DNA from: Polaribacter sp. NJDZ03
Lineage (GTDB): Bacteria > Bacteroidota > Bacteroidia > Flavobacteriales > Flavobacteriaceae
DNA length: 64,000 nucleotides
Assembly (NCBI RefSeq): GCF_019263805.1
Contig: NZ_CP079195.1
Span: 933,501 to 997,500 of the forward strand
Direction: 5' to 3'
In this document: positions 35,129 to 45,020 of the stretch, piece after piece
Numbering within the stretch: the stretch's first letter is position 1
Layout: the number at the start of each line of letters is the position of its first letter
The notes under the pieces: generated by a model
Database searches by the model: none
What the model saw: the letters and a program-made list of their open reading frames with translations, nothing else
What the model was told of the DNA's origin: nothing
Position numbers and translations under genes: made by a program

Positions 35129-36292
35129 TTAATTTTTAATAGTCTTTTTTTTTCCTTTTCTATAAAACCAAGCTATTTGACCTAATTGCCCTACAATTTT
35201 AACAGAATCTTTCATAGATAGTTTAGATCCATCTGCATGAATCCATCTTTTTAAAGGCTGCTCACATAGCATTTCTTTTGCTTTATCTAAACCATAATGA
35301 AGCGTAATTCTTCTAAAAATTTCAACATCAAAAATCCATTGTGTTACAAATTTTTCTCCAAAAGAAACATCAATAACGTCTTTATGGAAAATTTTTGCGC
35401 CACATTGAGTATCTTTAAAATCCATAGAAAGTATTTTTCTAATAATATAATTAATCGTTAAACTAATAACCTTTCTTGCAGATTCTTTAGTTATATCTGC
35501 TCCCATTCTACTAATTCTAGAGCCACTAACAATCTTATAATTAGAGTTTTCTATGGTTGAAACTAAATCATCAAAATCTGCCAAATCTGTAGATAAATCT
35601 GCATCTAAAAAACCAATATAATCTAAATCATCTTGCTTAGCCATATGCAACATTCCTTGCCTTACTGCTTCTGCCTTACCTCCATTTTTTTCACAATCAT
35701 ATACCGTAATAAAGTCTTCTCTTCCTTTTCTTAAATCATTTAAAACTTGTAACGTATTATCTTTACTTCCATCATTTACAAAGCACAAATGATAACCAGA
35801 ATTTTTTATAATAAAGTCTGTAAATTCTTTACTTAAAAGTCTTTTTTCTTCATCATAACAAGGAATAACAACTCCAACGCATCTTTGCTGAATTAATACA
35901 TTATTAAACTTTTTCTCTTTATTATCTATATCTGGCGCACCAATTAATCTTTTTGTTCTTGCACAAACTTCTTGCAAACTTAAAGGCTTTTTCATATAAT
36001 CATTTGCACCTAATTCAAAACCCTGTGTAATCATTTCATCATCTGTATTACCAGATAAAATCATAATTGGTATTTCAGATTTTTTTACTTCTCTAATATG
36101 TCTTACAATTTCTAATCCAGAAATGGTTGGCATGTTAATATCTACGATAACTAAATCTGGCTTAAAAGAATTAAATAATTCAATTCCTTTTACTCCATCA
36201 GTTTCTGTAATTACATCATAACCTAATTCTTTTAATCTAACTTCTAGAGGGATTAAAACTAATTTCTGATCATCTATCGCTAATATTTTCAT
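35129..36292 (-). CDS. Response-regulator receiver fused to polyprenyl-phosphate-type GT2 glycosyltransferase
   Basis: Fusion of 387 residues. Receiver domain 1-118 with acidic residues Asp7/Asp8, phosphoacceptor Asp51 (VIVDINMP), Ser80 and Lys102-Pro103, so all residues for phosphorylation are present. After a 20-residue linker a GT2 domain follows (about 137-370): VVIPCYDEEKRL, VNDGSKDNT, the metal site GFLDADLST, GSRISRMG and DTQCGAKIFHKDV. The QCGxKxF signature is typical of dolichyl-phosphate glucosyl/mannosyltransferases, so the likely product is a polyprenyl-phosphate sugar. No membrane segment is obvious. It is divergent (182 bp) from a GT-C-like gene, which would use such a donor. 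A TAnnTTTG box lies at 36332-36325 (minus strand). Confidence 0.88.
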   Translation of the reverse strand: MKILAIDDQKLVLIPLEVRLKELGYDVITETDGVKGIELFNSFKPDLVIVDINMPTISGLEIVRHIREVKKSEIPIMILSGNTDDEMITQGFELGANDYMKKPLSLQEVCARTKRLIGAPDIDNKEKKFNNVLIQQRCVGVVIPCYDEEKRLLSKEFTDFIIKNSGYHLCFVNDGSKDNTLQVLNDLRKGREDFITVYDCEKNGGKAEAVRQGMLHMAKQDDLDYIGFLDADLSTDLADFDDLVSTIENSNYKIVSGSRISRMGADITKESARKVISLTINYIIRKILSMDFKDTQCGAKIFHKDVIDVSFGEKFVTQWIFDVEIFRRITLHYGLDKAKEMLCEQPLKRWIHADGSKLSMKDSVKIVGQLGQIAWFYRKGKKKTIKN

Positions 36293-36474
36293 GTTTGGGA
36301 GTTTTTTATTTCTTAATTACATAACAAAAGTACTTTAGTACTACTAAATTTTATTAATTTTCACTTTAACAGCAAATTAACATGGATGAAAGGTAGTTTA
36401 CTTTAGACAAATAAAAAAAAAACTATCCTTAAAAATATTTTATATTTACATTATCTTAAGAGATAGCTCGGTTA

Positions 36475-39400
36475 ATGAAAGAAAAATCAAACAAATATTT
36501 AATAACTGCAATACTATTAGCAATACTATTTCATGGATCTACTATTTTCTTTACTTTAGAAACAACCTACGATGCTTTAATTCATTTATTTTTTGCAGAT
36601 CATTATGCAAATCATTGGTTTGAGCCATGGAACTATAAGTGGTACACCGGTTTTACAGTACAAAGTTATCCGCCTTTAGTGCATCAAACAATTGCTGCTT
36701 TATCTTTAATTGGTGGCTTAAAATTTGGAATGTTTTCTGTTGCCATAATTGCCATTATACTTTTTGTAACGGGTGCATATAGGTATTCTTTACTAATAAC
36801 ATCTAATAGAACTGTTGCTGGTTATGCTGCTATTTTAGCTGTTTTCTCCTCTTCTTTTGTAGAAACTTTACACATTTTTGGGCAATTGCCCAGTATAATT
36901 GGTGTTTCTGTTTTAATGCATTCGTTACCCGAAATTTATTTATGGCTTAAAACGGGTAAGTATAAATTCTTTTTTACATCTCTTTCTTTAATTGCAGTTA
37001 CAGTAACTTCTCATCATGTTACCCCTATTTTTGGAATGTTATTTTTTATTTTCCCTTTAATAGGAACGGTAATTATGGATGTTGCTAGAGAAGAAGTAGA
37101 TTCTTATAAAGAAGTTACTTTTTTATTATTTTTAAAAACATTTATGAAACAGTTGAAGAAAAACTTAGCTTTTGGTTTCTCTTCATTATTCCTTATTATT
37201 TTTTGCATTTTTCCTTATTGGATGAATTCTAAATTAAACCCAATTACACAAGTACCTATTCCACATGGTTCTAGAGATAGTTTTATTGATGTAACTTCTT
37301 CTGGTTTAGTGTTTTTTACAATTCCTTGGGGAATTTTATTATTTATTCTACCTTATATTTTTTACCGCTATTTTAGTAAAAGATATTTATTCTTTGGTTT
37401 GTCTTTTACCATGTTAGTTATTTTAGGAACTGGTGGAACAACTCCTATACCTAAAATTATTTTAGGTGAAACGGCCTTTAATATCTTAACCTTAGATAGG
37501 TTTACACTTTGGGGTTCTATTATGTCTATTCCTATTTTTGGTGAATTTATTTATAGGTTTGTAGAAGGAGATTTAAAAACATTAATTCAAGATAGATTTG
37601 GTGCAGTTTATCATCGATTATTAGGAGGTCTTTTGGCAGGCGCCTATGTTTCTATGGTGATATTTACTATGAGTTTAGGATATTTTAGACCTTCTCAACC
37701 TCAAAAAATAAAAATGTTGCCTATTGTTAATTTTTTGAGTCAAGATTCTCATGATCATTGGCGTTATTTAACTTTAGGTTTTGGCGATCAAATGGCGTGG
37801 TTAGCAGCACAAACAAATGCTATGAGTGTAGATGGTAATTACCATTCTGCAAGACGTTTACCAGAATTAACTACAAGACCTATAGAACGTTTAGAAAATT
37901 CTAAATTTAAGGGAGTTGCAGGTATTGGTTCTTTGCAGCAATTTTTAACAACTCCAGAAAAATATAATTTAAAATATATCTTTTCTAATGATAAATTTTA
38001 TGATCCTGTTTTATTTTTCTGCGGATGGCAGCGTTTGTCGCAATTAGAAAACGGAATTATGGTTTGGGAAAAATTAAACGTCCCTCCTGTTTCTTCTATT
38101 TTACCAAAAGAAGATGTACCTGCTTGGGTAAAAATAATTTGGGGTGTAATTCCTTTCTTAACCGTGCTAATTGCCTTTATTTTAAATGTACAGTCTCTTT
38201 TTGTAAACAGTTTAAAAACAAAGGTAAAAGCGGTACCTATTTATTTTAAATTTAAAGTAGATTACCATAAATTTCCTAGAATTGTTTTAAAAGCACTTCA
38301 TATTTGGGCAGTCGTTTTAATAGCAGTTATTGCGTATGCTTGTTATATGTTTTATATTAAAAATGAAACACAAAGGTCTCCAGAAAATGTAGTAAAAGCC
38401 TATTATGATGCTATAGATTTTAAAGAATTAAATAAAAGCTACAGCTATATAGATCCTAAAAGTGGTGTTTCTCGGGCTCAATATCTATTAGAAATTTCTG
38501 TTACAGATGGTTTGCTTAGTTCATATGCAAAACTAGATGCTATTACTACAGAAATTACAAAAGAAACAGATAGTTTGGCTACTTTAAAAGTAGAAACCAA
38601 ATGGATTACTCCGTTAGAAAAATTATCAAAAACAGCATTTAAAACAGCTGTTAAAAGAAAAGGAAAATGGTATTTAAAACCTACAAGAAAGTCTATAGAC
38701 TTACCTCCAGATCAACTCTATTCTAAAAATTCTACTGGTTATTTTAACCAAGGTAGAAGAAGAATTACAACAGAACAAACCCATCATGAAGATGTATTAA
38801 AACAACCCGTTTTAGAAATTGTTTCTGCTAAATTAATTAAATTTAATAAACGCTATGCAATTATTGGAGAAGTACAAAATATAGACAATGTACCTGCAGA
38901 TGTTGTTCTAAAAGGAACTCTTTATAATGATGATAATAAAGAATTAGCAACTTACAATGCTAAGCATATTTTAAAGCATAAATTAATGCCAAAAGAAATT
39001 AGTGCTTTTAGAATTAATTTTGAAGGTATCGCTTGGTCTAAGACCAAAGATTCTATTCCTAAAACATTTAATCCAGATGAGTTTACACCTGTAGAATTAA
39101 GTGAACAACCTACAAAGTTTAATTTGCAAGCTGCAGGAAATACGACTAATTCAGACTTATTTAAAGACATTGTTTTAAGTGAAATAAATATAACGCCTAA
39201 TACAATTAGCGGAACTTTGTTTAATAGTGGAATTCAAGAAATTACTGTACCTCAAATGATTATTACTTTCTATAATGAAGAAAAAGAAATGATTTGGGTA
39301 GATAATTTATTTTTAAAAGAAGGAATACGACAAGAGAGAAAACTCCGTTTTAACTATTCTATTCCTTTAAACCCAACTATAAAAACAATTAATGATGATA

Positions 39401-39564
39401 TGAGTTTCTGTTTTGTTAATGGGTTACCAAATAAAGATATTGCTTTTAAAATAATACCTAATAGAGTTAAAAATCAGACTATTGGTAACTTGCAAAAAGT
39501 AGCGCATCCACTTTTTAGTTATGTTAGAATAGAATTAAGTATGTATATCGGTAATCCAAAATAA
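36475..39564 (+). CDS. Polytopic GT-C-like membrane protein with periplasmic NTF2-like and FxLYD-like domains
   Basis: Integral membrane protein of 1029 residues. About 11-13 hydrophobic segments fill residues 8-570. The first extracytoplasmic loop has TYDALIHLFFADHY and WNYKWYTGFTVQSYPPLVHQ, acidic/His features like GT-C transferases and the '6-pyruvoyl-tetrahydropterin synthase-related' membrane family. A further helix at about 612-632 leads to an NTF2-like domain (SPENVVKAYYDAIDFKELNK) and two Ig/FxLYD-like domains (EVQNIDNVPADVVLKGTLYN; later FNSGIQEITVPQMIITFYNE). Proposed role: periplasmic sugar transfer or polymerisation using the polyprenyl-phosphate sugar from the divergent GT2. The stop overlaps the next ATG by 1 base. 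Function is inferred. Confidence 0.75.
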   Translation: MKEKSNKYLITAILLAILFHGSTIFFTLETTYDALIHLFFADHYANHWFEPWNYKWYTGFTVQSYPPLVHQTIAALSLIGGLKFGMFSVAIIAIILFVTGAYRYSLLITSNRTVAGYAAILAVFSSSFVETLHIFGQLPSIIGVSVLMHSLPEIYLWLKTGKYKFFFTSLSLIAVTVTSHHVTPIFGMLFFIFPLIGTVIMDVAREEVDSYKEVTFLLFLKTFMKQLKKNLAFGFSSLFLIIFCIFPYWMNSKLNPITQVPIPHGSRDSFIDVTSSGLVFFTIPWGILLFILPYIFYRYFSKRYLFFGLSFTMLVILGTGGTTPIPKIILGETAFNILTLDRFTLWGSIMSIPIFGEFIYRFVEGDLKTLIQDRFGAVYHRLLGGLLAGAYVSMVIFTMSLGYFRPSQPQKIKMLPIVNFLSQDSHDHWRYLTLGFGDQMAWLAAQTNAMSVDGNYHSARRLPELTTRPIERLENSKFKGVAGIGSLQQFLTTPEKYNLKYIFSNDKFYDPVLFFCGWQRLSQLENGIMVWEKLNVPPVSSILPKEDVPAWVKIIWGVIPFLTVLIAFILNVQSLFVNSLKTKVKAVPIYFKFKVDYHKFPRIVLKALHIWAVVLIAVIAYACYMFYIKNETQRSPENVVKAYYDAIDFKELNKSYSYIDPKSGVSRAQYLLEISVTDGLLSSYAKLDAITTEITKETDSLATLKVETKWITPLEKLSKTAFKTAVKRKGKWYLKPTRKSIDLPPDQLYSKNSTGYFNQGRRRITTEQTHHEDVLKQPVLEIVSAKLIKFNKRYAIIGEVQNIDNVPADVVLKGTLYNDDNKELATYNAKHILKHKLMPKEISAFRINFEGIAWSKTKDSIPKTFNPDEFTPVELSEQPTKFNLQAAGNTTNSDLFKDIVLSEINITPNTISGTLFNSGIQEITVPQMIITFYNEEKEMIWVDNLFLKEGIRQERKLRFNYSIPLNPTIKTINDDMSFCFVNGLPNKDIAFKIIPNRVKNQTIGNLQKVAHPLFSYVRIELSMYIGNPK

Positions 39565-40781
39565 TGAAATTAAAAAAACTTTTTTTTCTAATCATTTTAC
39601 AATTAATTGTTGTTTCTTTTCTTGCCCAAGAAACAACAACCAAGCAAACAGCTATTTCTTTAATATCAACAAAAACAGATTTTATTGTTGGTGATAAAGT
39701 TTCACTTGAGTTTCATGTAAAAAACGATACTATACTTCAATTATATTGTTCGAATAGCTATGGTACCACTGTTTTAGATGCAACTGTTTTAAAAGAAAAA
39801 GTATCTTTTAAAATCCCTACTTTTTTATCAAATAAAAGAGGCATATTGTCTTGGAGAATTATAAATACTTCCGAAGATATTTCTGGCAATATTCTTATTC
39901 ATTCTCAGCAACAACCAACAACTATAGAGACCTATTTAGGCCCACCAAGTATAGATGCAGGCGGATCTGATTACACTATGTTAGTTGTAATACCAACAGA
40001 TAGTTTAGACAATCCTATTAGAGACAATAGTAAAGTAGATGTAAAATATCAATTTTTAAAATCAGAAAAAAAACAACCTATTTTAACCGACAAATTAATT
40101 GGATATAAAAATATTTTTTCCCCTAAAAAAAGTGGAAGAATGATTATTTCTTCAGAATCTTTTGGCTTAAATTCTAAAGAATTTGATGTTAATATTATGC
40201 CAGCTATAGCTACCAATTTTAAAATATATGTTAATAGAAACCATGAATATGCAGATGGTAATCAAATAACAACCTTTTATACATCTACCATAAAAGATAA
40301 AAACAAGAACATTATAAGTGATGGTAGTTATATAGAATTTTATATTACCAATAAAAATGGCAATATTTTAAAAACAACAGGTACTACTTTAAATGGTGTT
40401 GCTCATGCCAAAATTATTCATCCAGATTTTGAAGATAGTTGGAGTATAAAAGCGTATTTTATAGGTATTGCAGAAAGTAATATTTTAAAAATTAAGTACA
40501 AAAAAGTAATTGAAGATTACAATATTGTTTTTTTAGACAACAATAGAACTATAAAAGTAGGTCCTTTAAAAAGTTTTATGAATCAAATAATTCCTGACGG
40601 ATTGTCTATAAAACTATCCATTTATAAAGAAGGTAAGAAAATCAATGAGATTTATAAAGAGTCTAAAAATGGGTTTGCTGTCTTCTATTTAGATCCAAAT
40701 ATTTTTGAAAATGATGTCTATAAAATTATAATTGAAACTGCAGGTATTAAAAAAGAATTTAAAAGCTTTAAACTATGGTAA
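39564..40781 (+). CDS. Secreted Ig-like (Big-type) domain protein
   Basis: Protein of 405 residues with signal peptide MKLKKLFFLIILQLIVVSFL ending AQ. The rest is beta-rich: a first Ig-like domain (LISTKTDFIVGDKVSLEFHV), a middle domain (GGSDYTMLVVIPTDSLDNPI) and a bacterial Ig-like domain with NITNKNGNILKTTGTTLNGV-type wording (ADGNQITTFYTSTIKDKNKN, GVAHAKII). There are no catalytic motifs and no sorting tail. It overlaps the previous gene by 1 base and the next by 7, so the three are translated together. It is probably a periplasmic or surface scaffold of the polysaccharide machinery; no known name. Confidence 0.7.
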   Translation: MKLKKLFFLIILQLIVVSFLAQETTTKQTAISLISTKTDFIVGDKVSLEFHVKNDTILQLYCSNSYGTTVLDATVLKEKVSFKIPTFLSNKRGILSWRIINTSEDISGNILIHSQQQPTTIETYLGPPSIDAGGSDYTMLVVIPTDSLDNPIRDNSKVDVKYQFLKSEKKQPILTDKLIGYKNIFSPKKSGRMIISSESFGLNSKEFDVNIMPAIATNFKIYVNRNHEYADGNQITTFYTSTIKDKNKNIISDGSYIEFYITNKNGNILKTTGTTLNGVAHAKIIHPDFEDSWSIKAYFIGIAESNILKIKYKKVIEDYNIVFLDNNRTIKVGPLKSFMNQIIPDGLSIKLSIYKEGKKINEIYKESKNGFAVFYLDPNIFENDVYKIIIETAGIKKEFKSFKLW

Positions 40782-42292
40782 AAATGAACAAACAAATTCT
40801 AAGAGGTGTTTTAATGCTTACTTACCTTGCTATAATTGGTGTTCTTTTATTTTTAGTAAGTTCTTTATACAGTTTTTTAAATACGGGTGCAGACAGAAGT
40901 AAAATGCTACATACAGAAGTTAAAAAGGTAGAACAATATTTACCAAAAGTAACTTGGAAAAATGACGGAAACGAAGGAAGAAAAATAAGTCAGCAAAAAA
41001 TAAATGCAGTAGAAAACGATTATTTAGATGCTTGGTACGTAAAGCAAATTGCCTACAAAACAAATACACGAGTTGGTATAGAAGATTATTTTACTAAAAG
41101 TGCCAGAGAAAATATCTACAATATTTTAGATTATAATAAATTAAATAAAACGTCTATTGATGCGACTACTTTAGAACACAATTTAGATATTGAATTTTTT
41201 AGTGAAGACGGTCAATTAATTGTACTAAAAGACTCAAGTGCTTTAGAATATAAAAAAGTTTTTAAAAACGAAAAAATAATTTTAGAAGCTACCGAAGTTT
41301 CAACCTATAGATACGTTTTATTGCTAGAAGATGGTTTTTGGCGCATAAGACACGTAGTTAAAGAAGCTTCAGAAAAGTTTAAAGACAGCTCTCAAAAAAA
41401 CCCAATAAGTTTTACAAATATTAAAGGGATTAACTACTACCCACAAGCAACTCCATGGGATATGTATGGAGATAAATTTGACATCAATATTATTAAAAAC
41501 GATTTTAGAATTATAAAAAAAGCAGGTTTAAATTCCATTAGAATCTTTGTGCCTTATGAAGATTTTGGAAAAGCAGATGTAAAATTTGAAAAGTTAGAAA
41601 AACTAAAAAAAGTTTTAGATACAGCCTTAACAGAAGACTTAAAAGTGGTAATTACTTTGTTTGATTTTTATGGTAATTATGATGTTTTAGATTGGACATT
41701 AAACCAAAGACATGCAGAAAAAATTGTAGCAACTTTTAAAGATCATCAGGCTATTTTAGCTTGGGACGTTAAAAATGAACCCAATTTAGATTTTAATTCT
41801 AGGGGAAAAGAAAACGTAACAGCTTGGTTAGATTTTATGATTATTTTAATTAAAGCTATTGATAAAAAACACCCTGTAACTATTGGGTGGTCTAACACCA
41901 GAAGTGCTACTATTTTAAAAGATAAAGTAGATGTAGTTTCTTTTCATTATTATGAAGACTTAGCTGAACTTGAAAACGAGTACTTAAAACTAAAAGAAGA
42001 AATAAAAGACAAACCAATCATTTTACAAGAGTTTGGGTTATCTTCTTACGGAGGTTTTTGGAGACCTTTTGTAGGGTCTGAAGAAAAACAAGCAAACTAT
42101 TATAAAGAAGTACAAAAAATAATGACAGAAAATTCAATTCCTTTTATGTCATGGACTTTATATGATTTTGATGTTGTTCCCAAAGAAGTCTTAGGTAGAC
42201 TTCCTTGGCGTACAAATCCTCAGAAAAAATTTGGTTTTATTACCAGCTCAGGAAAAAAGAAATTATCTTATAAATATATTTCTAACGAATAA
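40775..42292 (+). CDS. Membrane-anchored GH5-like glycoside hydrolase with NTF2-like domain
   Basis: Protein of 505 residues with one transmembrane helix (about 10-30), an NTF2-like domain (about 50-200, including RVGIEDYFTKSARENI and LLEDGFWRIRHVVKE) and a cellulase-type clan GH-A barrel (about 205-500). The acid/base Glu is in AWDVKNEPNLDF and the nucleophile Glu in PIILQEFGLSSYGG. It starts at ATG 40775, overlapping the previous stop, or at ATG 40784; both are workable. Glycosidases encoded within polysaccharide assembly operons usually trim or release the growing polymer in the periplasm, which I infer here. The NTF2-like domain recalls the one in the GT-C protein two genes upstream. Confidence 0.82.
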   Translation: MVKMNKQILRGVLMLTYLAIIGVLLFLVSSLYSFLNTGADRSKMLHTEVKKVEQYLPKVTWKNDGNEGRKISQQKINAVENDYLDAWYVKQIAYKTNTRVGIEDYFTKSARENIYNILDYNKLNKTSIDATTLEHNLDIEFFSEDGQLIVLKDSSALEYKKVFKNEKIILEATEVSTYRYVLLLEDGFWRIRHVVKEASEKFKDSSQKNPISFTNIKGINYYPQATPWDMYGDKFDINIIKNDFRIIKKAGLNSIRIFVPYEDFGKADVKFEKLEKLKKVLDTALTEDLKVVITLFDFYGNYDVLDWTLNQRHAEKIVATFKDHQAILAWDVKNEPNLDFNSRGKENVTAWLDFMIILIKAIDKKHPVTIGWSNTRSATILKDKVDVVSFHYYEDLAELENEYLKLKEEIKDKPIILQEFGLSSYGGFWRPFVGSEEKQANYYKEVQKIMTENSIPFMSWTLYDFDVVPKEVLGRLPWRTNPQKKFGFITSSGKKKLSYKYISNE

Positions 42293-42305
42293 TTTTTAAA
42301 ATAGA

Positions 42306-43487
42306 TTATTTCTTTTTCTCTATAATTTTATTGAATTCGTCTAAATAAATATTTGTAATTCTTTCCATTGGAAAAGCAGTTGCAGCCTTATAATTAGCTT
42401 CACCTAATTCTATTCTGTATGCATCGTTAGTTACAATAGCTTTAATAGCATTTGCTAAACTGGTTACACTTTCTGGTTCAAAAAACTCACCTCTATACCC
42501 TTCATCTTCAATTAAAGTGGCTAAATCTCCTAGATTGGGCATTACTACAGCTCTACCATAACTACCTGCTTGGTGTAATACTCCAGAACTTCCTGTTGTA
42601 GACGTATAAGGAAAAACAACAACAGCGCTTTCCGTAAACAAAGGTGCTACTTCTACCTCTTCTACATAACCTGTAAAAGTAAGTTGTGGTACATGTTTAT
42701 AGGTTTCTTTTGCATTTTCTAAATAACCAGGTACGTTTGGGTTGTCTGTTCCTGCAATTACAATCTCTAAATCTAAACCTGTTTCTTTTCTTACAATTTC
42801 TACAGCCTCAATCATAGACTCTACCTTTTTATAGGTTCCGAATTTACCAAAAGTCATAATTTTTAAAGGTCCTTCTGGTAATTTTTGAGACGGATTTTCT
42901 GGTATTTCAAAAGTACCATGAGGAATCATTTTTACATTACCTACCTTGTATTTATCTGCTAAAGTAGTTACATATTTATCCATGGTTACCGTAACTAAAT
43001 CTGCTTTTAAAATTAACTTGGTTAATGAAGTTCCTATAAGATTATATATTTTTTGAGCCAGTTTGTTTGATGTAAAACCTGCACTTTCTAAATCTACTTG
43101 TTCTAAAATATTATGTAATAAAACAATTGTAGGTATTTTTTTTATTTTACAAACCATTGGTATTGCCAATCCTAAAGCTGCAGCCACTTTTTTATCACCA
43201 AACTTCATAAACTGTAAATTAAACAAAATAGCATCTGGCTTTGTTTGGTTAATTGCTTTGGTAACATTTATAATATTTGTGTAGCTGTTAAATTCCCAAC
43301 ATTCTTTCACCGTAATTTTACATCCATTTTCTGTAAAATTAATATCTTTTCCTTCTAAAGTCTTATCTGTTAATAAAATTAACTCTGTTACTTTTTTACT
43401 CTGTCTAAAACTTTTTACCAAGTGATAAGCGTATTCATTTAAAGTTACTTTACTTGGTGGATATGCTGTTACAATGGCTAATTTCAT
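42306..43487 (-). CDS. GT4-family glycosyltransferase
   Basis: Cytoplasmic GT-B transferase of 393 residues. N-terminal MKLAIVTAYPPSKVTLNEYAY is the acceptor-side start; the C-terminal donor domain has PLKIMTFGKFGTYKKVESMI, VIAGTDNPNVPGYLE and the EX7E-like patch (SAVVVFPYTSTTGSSGVLHQ, then GRAVVMPNLGDL and GEFFEPES). It adds a sugar from a nucleotide donor to a lipid-linked or polymer acceptor. It is convergent with the GH5-like gene and followed in the same direction upstream by the flippase gene. An exact TAnnTTTG box sits at 43511-43504 (minus strand), 17 bp before the ATG. Confidence 0.88.
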   Translation of the reverse strand: MKLAIVTAYPPSKVTLNEYAYHLVKSFRQSKKVTELILLTDKTLEGKDINFTENGCKITVKECWEFNSYTNIINVTKAINQTKPDAILFNLQFMKFGDKKVAAALGLAIPMVCKIKKIPTIVLLHNILEQVDLESAGFTSNKLAQKIYNLIGTSLTKLILKADLVTVTMDKYVTTLADKYKVGNVKMIPHGTFEIPENPSQKLPEGPLKIMTFGKFGTYKKVESMIEAVEIVRKETGLDLEIVIAGTDNPNVPGYLENAKETYKHVPQLTFTGYVEEVEVAPLFTESAVVVFPYTSTTGSSGVLHQAGSYGRAVVMPNLGDLATLIEDEGYRGEFFEPESVTSLANAIKAIVTNDAYRIELGEANYKAATAFPMERITNIYLDEFNKIIEKKK

Positions 43488-43591
43488 ATTATTAATTTTA
43501 TTACAAATTTATATTATTACTTATTCTTTTTTTATAAACCCCGCTCAAATACAATTATATATAGATGATTAGAAAATTGGTTTAGACAATA

Positions 43592-44860
43592 TTACTCTTT
43601 TATTTCTTTTATAGATTTAGATGTTCTAGAATCTTTAAAAAAGAAGAAACTAAGTTGTACTATTAATAATAATACCATGGCTATAATTTGTACATGAACA
43701 ACTTGCTCTAAAGTTTCATGAAACAAAACAACCAATACTATTTGTAACATTCCAAAAATACCAGAAAGTACAACAGGTACATATTTATCTAACGACAAAT
43801 AATAATATGCAAATATATTTGAGATGGCAAAAATTCCTGTTGCAGAAGCATATTTCCATAATAATGATGAAACTGATAAGTATTCACTACCAAATAAAAT
43901 TTTAATTATTTCATCAGGAAATAAAAAGCAACTAATAACGATTACAGCTGCAATAAAACCAATATAAACAACGTATTTTAACAAGATTGGTAACGTATCT
44001 TTGCCTTCTTTTTTTAATTGAACAACTTTTGGTAAAAGTAACATTACAAACATCCAAGCAATAAAATAGACTACTCTACCAATAAGTGCTAATGAAGCGT
44101 ATAACCCAGCCTCATAAGATTCAAAATAATGTTTAACCAATAGAATATCACTGTTATTAATAATGATTTGTGTTAACTCATAAAAAGCAGTAATAATAAA
44201 GAAATTCTTCACTAACTTTTTATTATCTGCTTCTAAAGAAAAAGGTTTAAATAATGAAAAATTGCTACTTTTAAATGGAATTAACCCAAAAACAAAAGAA
44301 CAAAAAATACCGATTGCTATAATTAATGATGAATCTATATCTAAAAAATATAATAATGTAAAAGTTAATAATAAACGACTAATCATTTCTGATTGGTATG
44401 TAACTGATAAAGATTTTAATTCTTGTTTTCCTTGAAAAACACCTCTATTAACACTCATCAGAAAATAAAACGGAACTCCAAACCCAAAAATAACAAACAT
44501 TGTTGAAGAAGTTGTTTTAAAAAAATGTTGCAATTGCGTTGAAAAAACAATAATTGCAATCCCTAAAAAGATTCCTGTAAATAGCGCATTTTTGTAAATT
44601 TTAGAAATAAAACCACTAAAAATTGAATCTTCAAAAAGCACAGAAAACTTAGCGGTAACCAACTGAAAAGTCATGGCTACAAAAGATAAAACCAATAAAA
44701 AAGTAATTAAAATTGCTGCATCAGCAAATTTCTCTGGACCTAAAACCCTACCTAAAACCAAATTGTATAAGTAATTTCCTCCATTAACTAAGAGAACACT
44801 TAACATAAACAGTTGTTCTGGTTTAATTTTTCCTTTTAATAGCCTAGGGGATAAAATCAT
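43592..44860 (-). CDS. Wzx-like polysaccharide flippase (MATE/MOP superfamily)
   Basis: Integral membrane protein of 422 residues with about 12 hydrophobic helices. The N-terminus LLVNGGNYLYNLVLGRVLGP and a later MSVNRGVFQGKQELKSLSVT match oligosaccharide-flippase-type MOP proteins. It likely moves lipid-linked sugars across the inner membrane. It lies 104 bp upstream of the GT4 gene in the same direction and is divergent from the TPR/beta-barrel gene (160 bp). Confidence 0.85.
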   Translation of the reverse strand: MILSPRLLKGKIKPEQLFMLSVLLVNGGNYLYNLVLGRVLGPEKFADAAILITFLLVLSFVAMTFQLVTAKFSVLFEDSIFSGFISKIYKNALFTGIFLGIAIIVFSTQLQHFFKTTSSTMFVIFGFGVPFYFLMSVNRGVFQGKQELKSLSVTYQSEMISRLLLTFTLLYFLDIDSSLIIAIGIFCSFVFGLIPFKSSNFSLFKPFSLEADNKKLVKNFFIITAFYELTQIIINNSDILLVKHYFESYEAGLYASLALIGRVVYFIAWMFVMLLLPKVVQLKKEGKDTLPILLKYVVYIGFIAAVIVISCFLFPDEIIKILFGSEYLSVSSLLWKYASATGIFAISNIFAYYYLSLDKYVPVVLSGIFGMLQIVLVVLFHETLEQVVHVQIIAMVLLLIVQLSFFFFKDSRTSKSIKEIKE

Positions 44861-44966
44861 TTATATTGCTTTAAAAATTAAGTTTTTAAATATTTTATTA
44901 AATTAATACAAATATCAAATAGAAACAAACTTTTATCACTATTAATCGACGAAAAACATTTATCTT

Positions 44967-44974
44967 TAGTTTTG
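44967..44974 (+). promoter_or_regulatory. TAnnTTTG -7 box upstream of the TPR/barrel gene
   Basis: TAGTTTTG is an exact match to the Bacteroidetes -7 consensus, 46 bp before the ATG at 45021. No TTTG was found at the expected -33 position, so support is partial. Confidence 0.35.
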
Positions 44975-45020
44975 TGATTAATAGCTATCGTTTAACTTAC
45001 ATTTTATAAAATATCCTCCT

